From Paenibacillus_AK sp041641375 (GTDB lineage: Bacteria; Bacillota; Bacilli; Paenibacillales; YIM-B00363), in contig JBEPYM010000095.1 of assembly GCA_041641375.1 (NCBI GenBank), forward strand, positions 1 through 13,133: 13,133 bases of DNA. The letters are read 5' to 3'. The translations under genes and the position numbers were made by a program. The notes beneath the pieces are model-generated. The model saw nothing but the letters and a program-made list of their open reading frames with translations, was not told the DNA's origin and ran no database searches. Of this stretch, positions 6,117 to 13,132 are shown one piece after another (the first letter of the stretch is position 1; each line of letters begins with the position of its first letter).

Positions 6117-6709
6117 TATTGGACTTCCTCGGGAAACAATCGGCTTAAGTCAATACGGATACAAGGCATTCGCGGAGAAGTAAGCGCACCTCGTATCCCG
6201 TACGTTTCGTTCAGCATAAATTTCCCCTCCACCAGCATGAATTGATCGATCGTGCGGTGAACAGGGTCTACAATCCAATATTCAGGCAAGCCATGACGCT
6301 CGTATTGGCGTTTCTTATGAATGCGATCGTTATGGCTGGTGCTGGGCGATAAAATTTCCACAACGAGATCCGGTGCGCCTTCAATCCGCTTCTCACCGAT
6401 AATCGCGGCTCGTTCATGGCTGATGACGACAAGATCAGGCTGAAATTGATTGTCTTCATCCAGATACAGGTCGATGGGCGCATACAAGATGGTAGCCGTC
6501 GTATGGCAGGTGTGATGGAGCATGAGGTGGAGGGCGCCCGATATTTTCTGATGTTTGACCGTTGGAGAAGGCTGCATTTCGTAACGAATTCCGTCAATCA
6601 CTTCGAAACGCTCAAACTCGACAAACGGAATCTCATAGGGTGTCTCAAGATAATCCGCTTGCTGTTCCTTTATTCGATCTTCAGGCTTGGCCGACTTCTT
6701 CGTATTCAC
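6116..6709 (-). CDS. Uma2-family protein (DUF820), PD-(D/E)XK nuclease fold
   Basis: A 197-residue protein of the Uma2 family, which has a restriction-endonuclease-like fold. Its biological role is not established. The expected active-site pattern is present: Asp92 in QPDLVVI, Glu118 in APDLVVEILSPST, and a downstream basic residue in DRIHKKRQYERHG (Lys132 or Lys133). EYWIVDP (143-149) follows. The start is GTG at 6709, preceded on the minus strand by AGGAGAGGA at good spacing. The gene is a single unit convergent to the bactofilin gene and divergent from the EamA gene. Its base composition appears slightly AT-richer than its neighbours, and such genes are often scattered and mobile, which would fit acquisition (inference). 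No transposase or partner toxin/antitoxin gene is adjacent. Confidence 0.85.
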   Translation of the reverse strand: MNTKKSAKPEDRIKEQQADYLETPYEIPFVEFERFEVIDGIRYEMQPSPTVKHQKISGALHLMLHHTCHTTATILYAPIDLYLDEDNQFQPDLVVISHERAAIIGEKRIEGAPDLVVEILSPSTSHNDRIHKKRQYERHGLPEYWIVDPVHRTIDQFMLVEGKFMLNETYGIRGALTSPRMPCIRIDLSRLFPEEVQ

Positions 6710-6786
6710 AACAATCCTCTCCTCTCACAACCTAGTTTACTATAAATTTCTGCCCATTTCACTTGATTTCCCGCTGCCAGGAAAGG

Positions 6787-6816
6787 TTGACGCGGCTGCG
6801 TCAGCTATGGTATTTT
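6787..6816 (+). promoter_or_regulatory. Candidate promoter abutting the EamA start codon
   Basis: TTGACG at 6787-6792 and TATTTT at 6811-6816 are separated by 18 bases. Transcription would begin about 6822-6824, essentially at the ATG at 6824, giving a leaderless message. The -10 is not ideal, and a promoter further upstream is possible. Confidence 0.4.
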
Positions 6817-6823
6817 TGACAGC

Positions 6824-7732
6824 ATGAAAAATATGATCCTACTTGCTATCGGCATCGTCGCCGTATCGTTCTCCGCGATCTTCATCAAGTGGAGCGAGGC
6901 GCCCGTGTCCGTCATTGCGATGCAGCGGCTGTTTCTGGCCGTGCTGCTGATGCTGCCCTGGGTTGTCGCCTCGCGTGCCGAGATCCGCTCGGTGTCCCGC
7001 TCCGACTGGCGGCTGCTGTCGTTATCCGGCTTGCTGCTCGGATTGCATTTCCTGCTGTGGATGGGCTCCTTGCGCTTCACTTCGGTGGCAAGCTCCACCG
7101 TGCTGCTGACGCTTGAGCCGGTTCTCGTCATGGCCGGCGCCTGGTTGCTGTTCCGCGAGCGTACGACCGCCGCGGCGCTCTCGGGAGTCGCTGTCGCTGC
7201 ACTTGGCGCGATTCTGATCGGTTGGAGCGACTTCTCCGTGTCCGACGATGCGATCAAGGGCGACCTGCTGTCCGTATTCGGCACCATCGCCGTAGTCGGC
7301 CATATGCTGCTCGGACAAAAGCTGCGGGAGCGTATCAGCAATACGGTGTACACCTTTGCAGTTTTTTTGACCGACGGTCTGATGTTTCTGCTCTATAATG
7401 CCGCCCTCGGCATTCCGATGTTTGATTATCCGTCCAGGGAATGGGGATTGTTCGTATTGATGGCGATTGTGCCGACCGTATTCGGCCACCTGCTGTTCAA
7501 TCGGCTGCTCAAGGACGTTGGCGCCACTACTGTATCCGTGGCGATTCTGGGGGAGCCTGTAGGCGCCTCGCTGCTCGCTTGGTGGCTGCTGTCGGAACGC
7601 ATCACCCCGCTGCAGGCCGCCGCGTGCGCGCTCTTAATCGGGGGAGTTGTGCTCTTTCTGGCCTTTCACCGCCGCCGCAACAAAGAAGTGCGTCCACACG
7701 TTCCCATTGCACCAACCTTTACAAAATCTTAA
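6824..7732 (+). CDS. EamA/DMT-family transporter (RhaT/YdcZ-like drug/metabolite transporter)
   Basis: A 302-residue membrane protein with the ten-helix, two-repeat build of EamA transporters. The first repeat runs from about residue 4 to 137 (beginning LLAIGIVAVSFSAIFIKWSE) and the second from about 145 to 287. Near the ends of both are family-typical runs, such as STVLLTLEPVLVMAGAWLLFRER (about 92-114) and VAILGEPVGASLLAWWLLSERI. A basic tail (HRRRNKE) ends the protein. Members export amino acids or other metabolites. The substrate here is unknown. The ATG at 6824, or Met4 at 6833, keeps the first helix intact, but no Shine-Dalgarno is visible upstream. The gene is monocistronic, closed by the terminator at 7749-7774. 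Confidence 0.88.
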   Translation: MKNMILLAIGIVAVSFSAIFIKWSEAPVSVIAMQRLFLAVLLMLPWVVASRAEIRSVSRSDWRLLSLSGLLLGLHFLLWMGSLRFTSVASSTVLLTLEPVLVMAGAWLLFRERTTAAALSGVAVAALGAILIGWSDFSVSDDAIKGDLLSVFGTIAVVGHMLLGQKLRERISNTVYTFAVFLTDGLMFLLYNAALGIPMFDYPSREWGLFVLMAIVPTVFGHLLFNRLLKDVGATTVSVAILGEPVGASLLAWWLLSERITPLQAAACALLIGGVVLFLAFHRRRNKEVRPHVPIAPTFTKS

Positions 7733-7748
7733 TATGATATGGGGAATT

Positions 7749-7774
7749 GCTTTCGCCTCTGCGAAAGCTTTTTT
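7749..7774 (+). terminator. Rho-independent terminator of the EamA gene
   Basis: A perfect eight-pair stem (GCTTTCGC/GCGAAAGC) with a CTCT loop is followed by six T residues (7769-7774), 16 bases after the stop codon. Confidence 0.9.
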
Positions 7775-7891
7775 CTTGCGTACAACGTTTATGTTCCCCG
7801 ACCTTGGTCCAGTTCGCTTTCGTTCGATGGTCCATTTTCTACACAAATGCTTAACATGTACACTTACAGATAGAGAGAGGAGAGAAACACA
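7775..7891 (+). other. Intergenic region upstream of the glycolipid gene run
   Basis: This short stretch lies between a terminator and the PAP2 gene, so it should hold the promoter of the downstream run. I see no good -35/-10 pair. It does contain TGGTCCA twice (7805-7811 and 7828-7834), 23 bases apart, close to two helical turns. A strong ribosome site (AGAGAGGAGAG, about 7874-7884) ends it. Confidence 0.4.
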
Positions 7892-8539
7892 TTGCGCAGC
7901 TGGCTACCCCACATCAAGGCACTTTTGTTCATGGCGGCGATGCCGATCGTTGGGATCGGATATCCCCTGCTTAACCATACGGAACGAGGCACCCGTTATC
8001 TGGTCACCGATCTGGATCGCATGACACCTTTTATTTCCTGGTTCGCCGTACCTTACGTATTGTGGATTCCATTCTTGTACATTTGTCTCATCTATTTTTG
8101 CTTCCGCGATCGTATACTGTATTATCGCACTATTGCCGCCTACGTCATCGGGATTCTCATTTGCTACGTATTTTACTTCTTTTTCCAGACGACAGTGCCG
8201 CGGCCGCTTGTGCTGGAGCAGGACGCCTTCACCTGGCTGGTCAAGTACGTCTACGGCTCGGATATGCCGAACAATGCATTCCCGAGCATCCACTGCTTCT
8301 CCAGCTTCCTGATGCTGTCGGCAGTACTGCGCAGCTCCGTCCGTACTCGTCTGAACAGCTGGCTGATCGGCTCCGGTGCGATACTGATCATTGTATCGAC
8401 GCTATTCATCAAGCAGCATGTCGTGCTCGATGCGCTTGCCGCCATTGCGGTGGCGGAGCTCGCCTTCGCGCTGACCCAGCCGCTCGCATCGCCCGCAGGT
8501 GTGCCTGCAGCAAGACCCGAACGATCGATTCAAGTTTAA
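7892..8539 (+). CDS. PAP2-family membrane phosphatase
   Basis: A 215-residue integral membrane protein with about six helices and the lipid-phosphatase motifs in a reduced, Aur1/inositolphosphorylceramide-synthase-like form. A first motif is represented by FQTTVPRP (98-105). PSIHCF follows (131-136, catalytic His134), then IKQHVVLD (173-180) with nucleophile-like His176 and the supporting Asp180. The PSxH form, rather than PSGH, and the lack of SR before the last His are typical of this branch. Likely substrates are phosphatidate, phosphatidylglycerol phosphate or undecaprenyl pyrophosphate. In this context release of diacylglycerol is attractive (inference). The TTG start has a strong site (GGAG, 7879-7882) nine bases upstream. 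It leads a run of four same-strand genes. Confidence 0.82.
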   Translation: MRSWLPHIKALLFMAAMPIVGIGYPLLNHTERGTRYLVTDLDRMTPFISWFAVPYVLWIPFLYICLIYFCFRDRILYYRTIAAYVIGILICYVFYFFFQTTVPRPLVLEQDAFTWLVKYVYGSDMPNNAFPSIHCFSSFLMLSAVLRSSVRTRLNSWLIGSGAILIIVSTLFIKQHVVLDALAAIAVAELAFALTQPLASPAGVPAARPERSIQV

Positions 8540-8605
8540 GGTAGTCGCATTGTGAAAATATTGGTAATATGAAAATGAGCCCACACTCGGACAAGGAGAA
8601 TCGGC

Positions 8606-9793
8606 ATGCCGCATGCACCGAAACGAAAGATGCTGCTGCTGACCGGCAGTTTGGGGGACGGACACAAGCAGGCCGCCCTCGCCCTGCAAGAGACGGCAGC
8701 GATGCTGAATACCGGTCTGGAAACGGATTGTCGCGATTTCCTGGAATGGACGCAGCCTTATTTGCACGAGGTCAGCCGGTATTTATTTCTGAAAGGCGTC
8801 AGCACGTTTCCTAATGTGTACGGGTATTTGTTTCAGAAGACGCGCAGCGACAATTCCCTATCTCATATGTTCAAGAAATTTCGGCTGTACGGCGTCGGGC
8901 GTATGATGCAGCTGCTGGAGGAGACGAAGCCTTCCGTCGTCGTCAGCACGTTCCCATCTGCGGCAGCCGCCATCTCCATGATGAAGGTCAACGGGCTGAC
9001 CGAGGTGCCGGCCGTTACCGTCATTACGGACCACACCGATCACAGCTATTGGATTCATCCGATGACGGACCGTTATATCGTCGGCTCTGTGCCTGTGCTC
9101 GAAGCGCTTGTCCGGCGCGGCGTCGACCGGTCTCGCATTTCCGTGACGGGCATCCCCGTCCGTCCGCAGTTTCACCGCAAGTATGACAAGCGGGCTCTGC
9201 GGAGAAAGTATGGGTTATTATCGGAAACTCCCGTCGTTCTCATTATGGGCGGAGGCTGCGGCTTGCTGGGCGAAGGAGTGGCTGAGCTGCTGGCACAGAA
9301 CAACCGGGTGAATCCGGTCCAATATGTCGTCGTGTGCGGAAGCAATCGCAAGCTGTTCGAGCAGCTGTCAGAGGCGGTTGCGGAAGCGGGCCGCCGTCAT
9401 GTCCATGTGTACGGATTTGTTCAAGAGATTCACGAGTTGATGGCGATGTCCGACCTCTTGATTACGAAGCCGGGCGGACTTACAACCTCGGAGGCCGTCG
9501 CTCAGGCGCTGCCGATGCTGCTGTGCCACGCGCTGCCCGGTCAAGAGCAGGATAACGCGCGTATTCTGGAGCAGGCGGGCTTCGCCGCTCAGGTTCGCGG
9601 CGGCCGGGAGCTGATCGGCCGGCTGCAGCTGCTGCTGCGGGAGCCATCGCGACTGGCGAGTATGAAGCTGGCCGCGGAAGCCTTCGGAGGCTCCCATGCC
9701 GCCGAACGCGCCATCGACGCCATCTTACATACTTGCAATAGCGCGAATGGAAAGCTCGCCCGCGAACGCATACTCGTCGGAGGTGGCGTGTAA
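8606..9793 (+). CDS. MGDG-synthase/UgtP-family glycosyltransferase, divergent paralogue
   Basis: A GT28-type transferase of 395 residues, expected to move a sugar from a UDP-sugar to diacylglycerol or a glycolipid at the inner membrane face. The N-terminal acceptor-side domain (about 8-175) starts with LLLTGSLGDGH; the conserved GDGH is at 17-20. The C-terminal nucleotide-sugar domain (about 205-375) carries YGFVQEIHELMAMSDLLITKPGG (KPGG 288-291) and PGQEQDN (311-317). It is not a simple copy of its neighbour. Here the stretch is TDHTDHSYWIHP (141-152), where the neighbour has TDFALHHRWLHP, and IMGGGCGLLGEG (213-224) replaces LMAGSYGVLQGL. It may use a different acceptor or sugar. AAGGAG (8593-8598) supports the ATG. 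The next gene's start immediately follows its stop. Confidence 0.88.
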   Translation: MPHAPKRKMLLLTGSLGDGHKQAALALQETAAMLNTGLETDCRDFLEWTQPYLHEVSRYLFLKGVSTFPNVYGYLFQKTRSDNSLSHMFKKFRLYGVGRMMQLLEETKPSVVVSTFPSAAAAISMMKVNGLTEVPAVTVITDHTDHSYWIHPMTDRYIVGSVPVLEALVRRGVDRSRISVTGIPVRPQFHRKYDKRALRRKYGLLSETPVVLIMGGGCGLLGEGVAELLAQNNRVNPVQYVVVCGSNRKLFEQLSEAVAEAGRRHVHVYGFVQEIHELMAMSDLLITKPGGLTTSEAVAQALPMLLCHALPGQEQDNARILEQAGFAAQVRGGRELIGRLQLLLREPSRLASMKLAAEAFGGSHAAERAIDAILHTCNSANGKLARERILVGGGV

Positions 9794-10969
9794 TTGAAGT
9801 CCAAAAAGCCTAAGGTGCTGATTCTGTATGCCAGCTATGGCGACGGCCATCTGCAGGCTTCAAGAGCCCTTAAAGAAAGCTTCGAACGCCGGGGTACGGC
9901 GGACGTCGCAATGGTCGACCTGTTCGCGGAGGCCTACCCGCTTATTAACAAGCTGACTCGATTTATCTACTTAAAAAGCTACAGCGTGTTTCCCGGACTA
10001 TATGGATTTGCTTACTACAGTACTCGCCATATGCGCAATGATACGCTCGTATCCAGCTGGTTTCATTCCTTCGGCCTGCGGAAGCTGAAGGAAATTATTC
10101 AGCGCGAGCAGCCTGACCTTGTCATCAATACGTTCCCGATGCTCGTCATGCCTGAGCTTCGCAAGAAAACCGGTCTGCGGCTGCCCATTTACAATGTGCT
10201 TACCGATTTTGCGCTGCATCATCGCTGGCTGCATCCGGACGTCGATAAATATTATGTGGCAACCGACGATTTGCGCGAGCAAGTGGAGCAAACCGGCGTT
10301 CCCGCAGAGCGGATCCGGGTCAGCGGCATTCCGCTCAAATCGGCGTTCAGCCGAACGCTTTCTGCCGATCCGATTCGGAGAAAATACGATCTGTCAGCCG
10401 ACAAGCCGATCGTCCTGCTTATGGCCGGATCGTACGGCGTGCTGCAGGGGCTGCAGGATGTGTGTACATCGCTGTCCCACCTGGAAGCGCAAGTGATCGT
10501 CGTATGCGGCAAAAACAATGAGCTGCTGAGCGGCATGACAACTGAGTTCGGTACGAATCCGAAATTTCGCATATTCGGGTTCGTGCAGGAAATTCACGAG
10601 CTGATGCATATCGCTTCGCTGATCGTTACCAAGCCCGGCGGCATTACCTTGTCCGAGGCACTGACCTGCGGATTGCCGATTGTGCTGTTCCGGCCGGTGC
10701 CCGGTCAAGAGCGCGATAACGCGGATTATTTGCAACGCAAAGGCGCCGCGGAAATTGCGTATCAGCCTGAGCAGCTCACAACGCTGATTGCGTCGCTGCT
10801 TGCCGAGCCGATGCGTCTTGTGCGAATGCGGGATGCCAGTATCGCTCTGCAGCAGGCAAATTCGTCCGATACCATCGTGGCCGACATTATGAATAACTAC
10901 CACTCCTATAGCCAGGAGACGCCGATGTCCGCCGGCCAAAGGAGACTGCTTCGTGACCACATTTCGTAA
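9794..10969 (+). CDS. ugtP: Processive diacylglycerol glucosyltransferase, UgtP/YpfP-like
   Basis: Likely glucosylates diacylglycerol with UDP-glucose to give mono- and diglucosyldiacylglycerol, the membrane anchor of lipoteichoic acid and a free glycolipid. It has 391 residues. The first domain opens with VLILYASYGDGH (GDGH 16-19), and the acceptor-side run VLTDFALHHRWLHPDVDKYY (135-154) closely resembles Bacillus UgtP as I recall it. Then come VSGIP (176-180), LMAGSYGVLQGL (209-220), GFVQEIHELM (262-271), KPGG (280-283) and PGQERDN (303-309). Of the two paralogues this is the better ugtP match. TTG is chosen as start because it abuts the previous stop, with GGAGGTGG (9779-9786) seven bases upstream. 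Its end overlaps the next gene by 17 bases. Product specificity is inferred, not shown. Confidence 0.88.
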   Translation: MKSKKPKVLILYASYGDGHLQASRALKESFERRGTADVAMVDLFAEAYPLINKLTRFIYLKSYSVFPGLYGFAYYSTRHMRNDTLVSSWFHSFGLRKLKEIIQREQPDLVINTFPMLVMPELRKKTGLRLPIYNVLTDFALHHRWLHPDVDKYYVATDDLREQVEQTGVPAERIRVSGIPLKSAFSRTLSADPIRRKYDLSADKPIVLLMAGSYGVLQGLQDVCTSLSHLEAQVIVVCGKNNELLSGMTTEFGTNPKFRIFGFVQEIHELMHIASLIVTKPGGITLSEALTCGLPIVLFRPVPGQERDNADYLQRKGAAEIAYQPEQLTTLIASLLAEPMRLVRMRDASIALQQANSSDTIVADIMNNYHSYSQETPMSAGQRRLLRDHIS

Positions 10970-12137
10970 TATCGGGGCATCTTACCCGCTAGAAATTATA
11001 CGTCTGGCCGCAATCTTGTTCTTGATCGAATTTGTAAGGGGCGCCATTCTGATTTCGTTCTTGCCGAATTACGCCATCGACGAGCTCGGCCTAACCGTCT
11101 GGGCTGTCGGTGTAGCCGTATCGGCGCACTACATTGCCGATACCGGCGTGAAGATCGCGATCGGCTATTTACTGGACCGGATGCCTGTGACCTGGATTGT
11201 GCATGTGGGGCTGGGACTGTCGGTCATCGGACTGTTTATGCTGCAGGGAGCCAACGCCTCCTGGGTGCTGATCGCCGGCTCTGCGTTATACGGCATCGGC
11301 GTATCGCCGATCTGGATTATTGCATTAAGCAAGGTGTCTGCCGAACATCGCGGCAAGCAGATGGGCCTCTTGTATATGGCGTGGCTCATCGGACTCGGAC
11401 TTGGTCCGATTATGCTCAACTTTGTGATTGATATCAGCTATCGGACATCGTTTCTGATATTACTGTCGATGGCGCTGCTCGGATGGCTGCTCTGCTTCGG
11501 GCTGTCCGGCCGGATGCTGTCCCCGGTGACCAAGCTACCGATCGGCAGACAGATCGGTATGCTGGTGGAACGAATGCGGCTGATCAAGCCGTTGCTGCCG
11601 GGGATGATCCTTCAGACGTTAGGCGCTTCGATGCTGGTGCCGATCCTCCCTTCCTTCGCCTCCGAGCATCTGGGACTGACGAATGCGCAATATTCGGTGT
11701 TCTTGATTCTCGGCGGGGGCTTCGCTGCACTGGGGCTCGTACCGATGGGAAGGCTGAGCGACGCATGGGGCAAAAAGTGGTTTCTTGTCATCGGCTTTGC
11801 GATGTTCGCTTTCGGGCTGTATTCGCTCACCATCACGGAGAGCACAGCGATCTTATTGGTATGGGCGCTCGTATTAGGCTTGTCCTACGCCGCCGTCCTG
11901 CCGGCGTGGAATGCGCTGCTCGCCGCTTATGTCCCTCCCGCGCAGCAAGGTGTCGGCTGGGGGATTTTCTCGACCGTGGAGGGAATTGGCGTTATGGCCG
12001 GACCGATGATTGGCGGATGGCTGGCGCACGGCTTCAGCCTGCACATTCCGGTGATCATCAGCGCATTAATTTTTGCAGGAATCGGGCTTTTCTACTTCAT
12101 GTTCCCAAGTCACCGTTTTGCGGAGCCACAGGTTTGA
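10953..12137 (+). CDS. ltaA: LtaA-like MFS transporter, probable glycolipid flippase
   Basis: A 394-residue, 12-helix major facilitator protein. Compared from memory with Staphylococcus aureus LtaA, the same landmarks appear in order: FLIEFVRG in helix 1 (Glu26, Arg29), HYIAD in helix 2 (Asp63), GVSPIWII (Trp121) then RGKQMG (133-138), LVPILPSFAS in the second half, LPAWNALLA, and GPMIGGWL. LtaA is a proton-driven flippase that moves diglucosyldiacylglycerol to the outer leaflet for lipoteichoic acid synthesis. In staphylococci it lies next to the ugtP homologue, as here. GTG at 10953 is chosen because AAAGGAG (10938-10944) sits eight bases upstream. The 17-base overlap with the glycosyltransferase gene implies coupled translation. 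An ordinary MFS exporter remains possible but fits the context less well. Confidence 0.8.
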   Translation: MTTFRNIGASYPLEIIRLAAILFLIEFVRGAILISFLPNYAIDELGLTVWAVGVAVSAHYIADTGVKIAIGYLLDRMPVTWIVHVGLGLSVIGLFMLQGANASWVLIAGSALYGIGVSPIWIIALSKVSAEHRGKQMGLLYMAWLIGLGLGPIMLNFVIDISYRTSFLILLSMALLGWLLCFGLSGRMLSPVTKLPIGRQIGMLVERMRLIKPLLPGMILQTLGASMLVPILPSFASEHLGLTNAQYSVFLILGGGFAALGLVPMGRLSDAWGKKWFLVIGFAMFAFGLYSLTITESTAILLVWALVLGLSYAAVLPAWNALLAAYVPPAQQGVGWGIFSTVEGIGVMAGPMIGGWLAHGFSLHIPVIISALIFAGIGLFYFMFPSHRFAEPQV

Positions 12138-12154
12138 TGCTGGGGATGGAACAA

Positions 12155-12201
12155 TCGGCTGCTCGGAACGGCTAAAACCGTCTGAGCAGCCGACTTTTTT
12201 T
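12155..12201 (+). terminator. Rho-independent terminator of the glycolipid gene run
   Basis: A perfect ten-pair stem (TCGGCTGCTC at 12155-12164 with GAGCAGCCGA at 12184-12193) carries an upper stem (ACGG/CCGT) with a six-base loop, and is followed by C and seven T residues (12195-12201). It lies between the convergent MFS and DUF4397 genes and overlaps the last bases of the latter. Confidence 0.92.
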
Positions 12202-13132
12202 ATGCGTCCTTTACAAGGATTGCGCTTAGCTTCGGTGTTCCACCCGCGAGCCCGACGGCTGCAATGGTGTACGTTGCGTTCGACTGCAGGCGAATGTTGG
12301 CCGCTTCAAGCACAACCTCGTCTGTCCCGGCCTTCTTCACTTGAACGGTAACAGGCTCCGGGGGAAGCTGAAGGTAGCTGGTTGACGATTTGAAGGTCAC
12401 GCCGGTGAACAAGGTTTTACCGCCCTTGATTGCGATGTCTACTGCCGGTGCGTCTGGGGACAGATGGATGAAGCGAACCTTGGCCGATTTCTCTGTCGGA
12501 GCAAGCTCATCCACGATGATCAGCGGCATCGGCGTATTCAAGGTGCCGGCGGCAGCTACCGTTACGAACGCACCGGGATCTGCTTTGAGATTGGCTTCGA
12601 ACACCGGTTTTTGCTTCGTTCCGGCGGGGAAAACCTGAACTTTATATGTACCTGACGGTACACGCATATAGTCGGTAATGGATTTGAAGGCAAATTGGCT
12701 TAAAATACGTTGATCGTTGACGTAGACATCAACCGGCGGGGCATCGGGGATTGCGTGGAGCACTCGAATATAGGCGGCGGGTTGATGGTCGCGATTGTCC
12801 GAGGATTGCTGCGATGTATGGGAGATTGTTAGGGGCGGATACGGCGGCAAGGGAATGTCTCTTGGAAAGGCGGGCACGCTTGGCGCAGGGGGTAGCAAAA
12901 TGCCGCCCTCTGGTGCTGGAACAGCTCCGCCGGGCAAGGGTACGCCGCCCATGCTTCCGGGTACGCCGCCGAGGCCGCCGGGCACGCCGCCGAGGCCGCC
13001 AGGCACGCCGCCGAGGCCACCAGGCACGCCGCCTATACCACCGGGTACGCCGCCGAGGCCGCCGGGCACGCCGCCGAGGCCGCCGGGCACGCCGCCGAAG
13101 CCACCGGGCACGCCGCCGAAGCCACCGGGCAC
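12200..13132 (-). CDS. DUF4397 protein with Gly-Pro heptad repeat region (5' end cut by window)
   Basis: The visible 310 residues are incomplete, since the gene continues past the right edge and no true start is seen. From the edge inward there are nine heptads of the type VPGGxGG (x = Leu, Phe, Ile or Met; visible residues about 1-63). A Pro-rich linker follows (64-104, PLPPYPP), then two DUF4397 domains. The first begins YIRVLHAIPDAPPVDVYVND (121-140) and the second VRFIHLSPDAPAVDIAIKGG (219-238). DUF4397 domains are beta-rich and usually found in exported or surface proteins. No function is established. A signal peptide would be expected upstream of the visible part. No sortase motif occurs at the C-terminus, which ends ILVKDA. 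The TAA is at 12202-12200, overlapping the terminator of the convergent operon. Confidence 0.88.
   Translation of the reverse strand: MPGGFGGVPGGFGGVPGGLGGVPGGLGGVPGGIGGVPGGLGGVPGGLGGVPGGLGGVPGSMGGVPLPGGAVPAPEGGILLPPAPSVPAFPRDIPLPPYPPLTISHTSQQSSDNRDHQPAAYIRVLHAIPDAPPVDVYVNDQRILSQFAFKSITDYMRVPSGTYKVQVFPAGTKQKPVFEANLKADPGAFVTVAAAGTLNTPMPLIIVDELAPTEKSAKVRFIHLSPDAPAVDIAIKGGKTLFTGVTFKSSTSYLQLPPEPVTVQVKKAGTDEVVLEAANIRLQSNATYTIAAVGLAGGTPKLSAILVKDA
12944..13132. repeat. 21-bp tandem repeat, nine units, cut by right edge
   Basis: Units start at 12944, 12965, 12986, 13007, 13028, 13049, 13070, 13091 and 13112. Each encodes one heptad VPGGxGG on the minus strand. Neighbouring units are nearly identical (those at 12965, 13049 and 13070 are the same, as are 13091 and 13112), which suggests recent expansion. 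The unit at 12944 is the most diverged (VPGSMGG). The array is very GC-rich compared with the rest of the window. Confidence 0.93.

Noticed and set aside
8550..8570. Internal promoter between the PAP2 and first glycosyltransferase genes
   Set aside because: TTGTGA and TAATAT are present but only nine bases apart, and no properly spaced pair could be built. The small ATATT/AATAT dyad is too weak to call.
10394..10960. 188-codon minus-strand frame opposite the second glycosyltransferase
   Set aside because: Antisense shadow of a gene with clear GT28 motifs.
11483..12175. 230-codon plus-strand frame overlapping the MFS gene
   Set aside because: Arg/Asp-rich translation in a shifted frame of the MFS gene, which has 12 membrane helices and LtaA-like motifs.
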